Below, in pieces: positions 51,280-54,898 of a stretch of 54,898 bases of DNA. The stretch comes from an uncultured Bacteroidales bacterium (GTDB lineage: Bacteria; Bacteroidota; Bacteroidia; Bacteroidales; Muribaculaceae): NCBI GenBank assembly GCA_902762385.1, contig CACWNQ010000016.1:1-54898 (forward strand), given 5' to 3'. Positions within the stretch are counted from its first letter, which is position 1. Each line of letters opens with the position of its first letter. The translations under genes and the position numbers were made by a program. The notes beneath the pieces are model-generated. The model had not been told where the DNA came from, did not search any database, and saw nothing but the letters and a program-made list of their open reading frames with translations.

Positions 51280-52611
51280 TTAGCCAAACATTCTCTCAAT
51301 CTTGTGAATCGCACCTGCCAGGCAGAATACCACCACGCGGTCGCCTGCCTGAAGTTGAGTGTCGCCAGTAACAAGGAATCCCTCGCCATTGCGCACCAGT
51401 CCGGCAATGGTCATATCGGCACTCAGCCTCAAGTCTTTAACCTTAGCCTTGGTAACCTTTGCACCTGCACCAACCTCAAGTTCTGCCACCTCGGCATCGG
51501 CAAGAGCAAGACTCTTAGATGTCTCGGTATCGGCATCAATCATCATTTGGAAGATAGTGCTCGAGGCAATGAGTTTCTTATTGATTATAGTGCCAATGTT
51601 AAGACTCTCGGCCTCGTTGAAGAACTGCAGGTTCTCGACTTGGGCAATGGTTTTGCGCATACCCATCTCTTTTGCCATAATGCAACTCAAGATATTGCTC
51701 TCACTGCTATCACCCATGGCCACAAACACATCATAGTCCTCAACGCCCTCGTCCTCAAGAACATCGGTATCGCCAGTCTCGTAAAAGACCACATTGCAGT
51801 CGGGCAGTTTGTCGGCAAGTACTTGGCACTCTTCCATGTTGTTGTGCATGATTTTCACTTTGTACTTGCTGCTTATGTTTTTAGCCAGATGCTTCACAAT
51901 TTCGTTTCCGCCCATGATTAGGACGCTCTCAACCTCGTGTTTCTCTTTTCCACATATGGCAATCACATCATCGATGTTGTGAGGCGTGGTTGCCACATAA
52001 ATAATGTCGTTAGGCATAATCTCGTCGTTACCGCCAGGAATGATAATCTCGCGATTACGCTTGATTGCGTTGACGTGCATGAAGTGTGAGATGCCGCCCA
52101 TATCCTTGAGTTTCTGCCCAACGATGCGTGCATTTTCACGCACCTTCACACCAGCTACCACAAGCTTGCCATCGAGCATTTCAAACCAGTTTCGTGCCCA
52201 TGTGTGCTTCATGGCGGTTTGCACCTCGAGCGCAGCCAGATACTCAGGATAAATCAGGATGTCAATGCCGTAGGACGAGAAGAACTTCTTCGACGCAGGC
52301 TTCATGAACTCATAGTTGTCGATTCGAGCCACAGCCTTTTTGCATCCAAGACTCTTTGCCATCGAGCATGCAATCACGTTGATGGTCTCGTGGGGAGTTA
52401 CAGCGATAAAAATGTCGGCTGCTCCCACCTGAATGCTCTTCAAGTGATCAAGCGATACGGCACTGCCCTGCATCGTCATCAGGTTGTAGTTGTCGAGGTT
52501 ATGGAGTTTCTTTTCATCTTTGTCGATGACAATGATGTCCTGCTCCTCGTTCGAGAGCATCTTGGCAAGGTGTGTCCCCACCTCACCGGCTCCGGCAATC
52601 ACGATTCTCAT
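51280..52611 (-). CDS. trkA: Trk system potassium transporter TrkA
   Basis: 443 residues with two nucleotide-binding and two TrkA-C domains. First Rossmann fold at 1-125 (MRIVIAGAGEVGTHLAKMLS, VIDKDEKKL), TrkA-C at about 140-215, second Rossmann fold from about 228 (SVLIMGGNEIVKHLAKNI) and a second TrkA-C at the end (VRNGEGFLVTGDTQLQAGDR). It gates TrkH by binding NAD(H) or nucleotides. It overlaps dxs by 4 bases, so it is in one operon with dxs, and trkH follows. Confidence 0.95.
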   Translation of the reverse strand: MRIVIAGAGEVGTHLAKMLSNEEQDIIVIDKDEKKLHNLDNYNLMTMQGSAVSLDHLKSIQVGAADIFIAVTPHETINVIACSMAKSLGCKKAVARIDNYEFMKPASKKFFSSYGIDILIYPEYLAALEVQTAMKHTWARNWFEMLDGKLVVAGVKVRENARIVGQKLKDMGGISHFMHVNAIKRNREIIIPGGNDEIMPNDIIYVATTPHNIDDVIAICGKEKHEVESVLIMGGNEIVKHLAKNISSKYKVKIMHNNMEECQVLADKLPDCNVVFYETGDTDVLEDEGVEDYDVFVAMGDSSESNILSCIMAKEMGMRKTIAQVENLQFFNEAESLNIGTIINKKLIASSTIFQMMIDADTETSKSLALADAEVAELEVGAGAKVTKAKVKDLRLSADMTIAGLVRNGEGFLVTGDTQLQAGDRVVVFCLAGAIHKIERMFG

Positions 52612-54533
52612 ATCTCACTCTGGTTTAACAGTTGTTTTACTCTTTCCTCGATTGAGGCTGCGTCGATGTGACACAATTCATGCAGCTGTTTCACTGTGCC
52701 CTGGTCGACAAAGGTGTCGGGGACGCCCATGCGCACCAGTTGTGCATTCAGGCCGCGCTCAGTGAGCCATTCGGCCACAGCTCCACCCAGACCGCCACAG
52801 GTTGTTCCCTCCTCAACGGTGATTATCTTGTCATAGTTCTTGACAACCTCCTCAAGAATCTCCTCGTCGATGGGTTTCAAGAATATCATGTCGTAATGAC
52901 CGACATCGATTCCCTGCTCATGCAGCGACTCACAAGCCTCGGCCACATTAGTGCCAATGGTGCCAATACTCAAGATTGCCACGCCCTTGCCGTCGTGCAA
53001 CTTGCGACCCTTGCCCAGGGGCAGCTCCTGCATCTCGTTGTGCCAGTCGACCATCTTGCCGGCGCCACGTGGATAGCGAATTGAGAATGGACCCTCGACA
53101 CGGCGTTGAGCAGTGTACATGAGGTTGCGCAGCGTGTGCTCGTCCATAGGAGCGGTGACAATCATACCAGGAATAGCTCGCATGAATGCAAGGTCAAAGA
53201 GACCATGGTGAGTAACACCGTCCTCCCCTACCAGGCCAGCGCGGTCGAGGCAGAAGGTAACAGGAAGGCGTGCTATCGACACGTCGTTGATGATTGAATC
53301 GTAGGCGCGCTGCAAGAATGCACTGTAAATTGCCACAAATGGGCGCAAACCCTCACGTGCGAGACCACCAGCAAAGGTCACAGCGTGTCCCTCACTGATT
53401 CCCACATCAAATGTGCGACGTGGGTAAGCCTCCTGCATCATCGACACCGAGGTGCCGCTTGGCATGGCAGCAGTGATAGCCACGATGTTCTGGTCGTCAT
53501 TAGCAAGCTCAACTAGCGACTTGCCAAACACGTCCTGATACTTGAGAGGCTTTCCAGTACTAGAACCCTTGATGCGCTCACCTGTATCCTCGTCAAACTT
53601 GCCTGGAGCATGCCATGTAGTAGGGTCTTTCTCGGCAGGCTCATAACCCTTACCCTTAACAGTGTGGAGGTGAATGAGCTTAGGACCTGTCATGTCCTTG
53701 ATATCCCTAAAGGTCTTAACAAGCTTTTTCACATCGTGACCGTCGAAGGGGCCAAAGTAGCGTATATTGAGTCCCTCAAAAATATTCTGCTGCCCGGTTA
53801 GCAACGACTTCATGGCGTTGTTGAAACGCAAAACAACGCCTTTACCACTGTCGCCTATGATGTGATGCTTGCGCATGAACTGATAGGTCTTATAGCGGAA
53901 GTCGTTGTAGCTCTTAGATGTGGAGAGCTTGGTCATGTATTCGCCTAGTGCTCCCACAGGTCGGTCAATCGACATGTCGTTGTCGTTGAGCACGATGAGC
54001 AGATTATTCTTGTGGATTGAAGCATTGTTGATGCCCTCAAACGCCAAGCCACCACTAATCGAAGCATCGCCAATCACGGCAACCACGCGGCGATCAGGAT
54101 TGGCCTGCAACTCGCTGGCGATAGACATTCCCAGTGCTGCCGATATGGAGTTGCTGGCATGACCAGCCTGAAAAGTGTCGTATTCGCTCTCGCTGGGATT
54201 GGGGAAACCACTCAAGCCACCCATCTTGCGATTGGTCGAGAAGCGGTCGCGACGCCCAGTCAAAATCTTGTGGGGATAGGCCTGGTGACCTACATCCCAC
54301 ACTAGCCGGTCGTCGGGGGTATTGAACACATAGTGCAACGCCACGGCAATCTCAACGGCGCCCATACTTGAGGCGAAATGTCCCGGGTTCTCGCTCAGCT
54401 CATGCACGATGAACTTGCGCAATTCGGCACACACCGCTGGCAACTCATCAATATCAAGCTTCTTCAAGTCGGCGGGAGAGTCAATCTTCGCCAATAATGG
54501 AAAATGCTCCTGTATATATTCTTTGGTCGACAT
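52608..54533 (-). CDS. dxs: 1-deoxy-D-xylulose-5-phosphate synthase
   Basis: 641 residues. Thiamine diphosphate motif GDASISGG (155-162) followed by AFEGINNA; HQAYPHKILTGRRDRF; the pyrimidine-binding domain with VSMMQEAYPRRTFDVGISE and DRAGLVGEDGVTHHG; and the C-terminal domain with VEEGTTCGGLGGAV. It makes DXP, the first step of the methylerythritol isoprenoid pathway; IspD of the same pathway is coded at 8607. Overlaps trkA by 4 bases. Confidence 0.97.
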   Translation of the reverse strand: MSTKEYIQEHFPLLAKIDSPADLKKLDIDELPAVCAELRKFIVHELSENPGHFASSMGAVEIAVALHYVFNTPDDRLVWDVGHQAYPHKILTGRRDRFSTNRKMGGLSGFPNPSESEYDTFQAGHASNSISAALGMSIASELQANPDRRVVAVIGDASISGGLAFEGINNASIHKNNLLIVLNDNDMSIDRPVGALGEYMTKLSTSKSYNDFRYKTYQFMRKHHIIGDSGKGVVLRFNNAMKSLLTGQQNIFEGLNIRYFGPFDGHDVKKLVKTFRDIKDMTGPKLIHLHTVKGKGYEPAEKDPTTWHAPGKFDEDTGERIKGSSTGKPLKYQDVFGKSLVELANDDQNIVAITAAMPSGTSVSMMQEAYPRRTFDVGISEGHAVTFAGGLAREGLRPFVAIYSAFLQRAYDSIINDVSIARLPVTFCLDRAGLVGEDGVTHHGLFDLAFMRAIPGMIVTAPMDEHTLRNLMYTAQRRVEGPFSIRYPRGAGKMVDWHNEMQELPLGKGRKLHDGKGVAILSIGTIGTNVAEACESLHEQGIDVGHYDMIFLKPIDEEILEEVVKNYDKIITVEEGTTCGGLGGAVAEWLTERGLNAQLVRMGVPDTFVDQGTVKQLHELCHIDAASIEERVKQLLNQSEI

Positions 54534-54540
54534 CTAAAAG

Positions 54541-54708
54541 TTATTTCCTTATATATTTCTTGTAGAGAGGCACGAAGACAATTATTCCACTTGCCACGAT
54601 TGCAAAAAGCGTCATGAAATTATGCTCGGCACGGGTCCACACTATGTAGACCAGAAATAGCCACAAGCCTAAAATGCAAGCAAAACGAATCCATCTACCT
54701 GTCGTCAT
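54541..54708 (-). CDS. Small two-helix membrane protein upstream of dxs
   Basis: 55 residues from ATG at 54708 to TAA at 54541. The sequence has two hydrophobic stretches: IRFACILGLWLFLVYIVW and TLFAIVASGIIVFVPLY, separated by TRAEHNFM, and ends KKYIRK. That is a hairpin membrane protein. It ends 7 bases before the dxs start, so it is probably the first gene of the dxs-trkA-trkH operon. Function unknown. Confidence 0.7.
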   Translation of the reverse strand: MTTGRWIRFACILGLWLFLVYIVWTRAEHNFMTLFAIVASGIIVFVPLYKKYIRK

Positions 54709-54841
54709 CTGCAATAATATTAATCTATTAATTACTTGACATAGTTTATAACTTGCAAAATTACTAAAACTATTCCAATAACTAAAGTTATTGAGGCGAA
54801 GTTTTTAAAAAAAACTCTTTTTTGACTATTTTTTGAGCATA

Positions 54842-54877
54842 AAAAGAGGATGCGACACTATGAAATGCCGCATCCTC
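54842..54877 (-). terminator. Terminator of a gene beyond the right edge
   Basis: GAGGATGCG (54846-54854) pairs with CGCATCCTC (54869-54877), 9 bases. On the minus strand it is followed by TTTTTATG, so it should end a minus-strand gene that lies to the right of the window. Confidence 0.7.
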
Positions 54878-54898
54878 CAAAAGAAAAAAATAGTATAT

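Overview
The window comes from a member of the Bacteroidales, gut or oral type, close to Muribaculaceae or Prevotellaceae. I cannot resolve the genus. The evidence is the repeated promoter pattern TAnnTTTG about 20 bases after a TTG, and gene families and orders typical of this order: DUF4249 behind a TonB-dependent receptor, a short glycogen synthase beside a DUF4270 lipoprotein, a LolA-like protein beside FtsK, a four-subunit 2-oxoacid:ferredoxin oxidoreductase, a C10-type protease with dockerin repeats, and many Cys-lipoproteins.

Left part (1-8.5 kb), envelope and signalling: a cut-off secreted protein; a lipoprotein / TonB receptor / DUF4249 operon; a decayed lipoprotein gene; a tandem pair of nearly identical small lipoproteins; and an ECF sigma factor overlapping a gene for a protein that appears to span both membranes (cytoplasmic anti-sigma head, one inner-membrane helix, long linker, outer-membrane barrel). 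A conserved element of about 29 bases precedes the decayed gene, both lipoproteins and the sigma gene. This set is the best candidate here for an unusual regulatory system.

8.5-16.5 kb: ispD-recG, an SH3-domain protein behind a 7-base-period pyrimidine tract, and a second TonB receptor followed by two related lipoproteins, probably an uptake locus. 16.5-19.2 kb: an intergenic stretch of tandem repeats, then an A+T-rich two-gene islet (XRE-type regulator plus CoiA-like nuclease) with palindromes at its promoter; it looks acquired. 19.3-20.8 kb: a second ECF sigma / small anti-sigma / Spy-like module. 21.4-26.6 kb: a GH31 alpha-glucan enzyme, then the ferredoxin-dependent 2-oxoacid oxidoreductase operon on the opposite strand.

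26.9-37.8 kb, all on the minus strand: a C10-family protein that has lost both catalytic residues but carries dockerin repeats, a GntP permease, a TPR protein, RsmE, a nucleoside-permease-like MFS protein, a bifunctional-nuclease-family protein, MnmA, DoxX and a DUF5106 protein without redox cysteines. 38-54.9 kb is mostly housekeeping: tRNA-Thr(CGT) with two A-C mismatches, DUF4270, glycogen synthase, AsnS, an RluB-type pseudouridine synthase with a GGYQQR-repeat tail, RpsO, a YiiX-like hydrolase, a DedA-type protein, TrxB, LolA, FtsK, TrkH, TrkA, Dxs and an unlisted 55-residue membrane protein. I see no phage, insertion sequence or CRISPR array.
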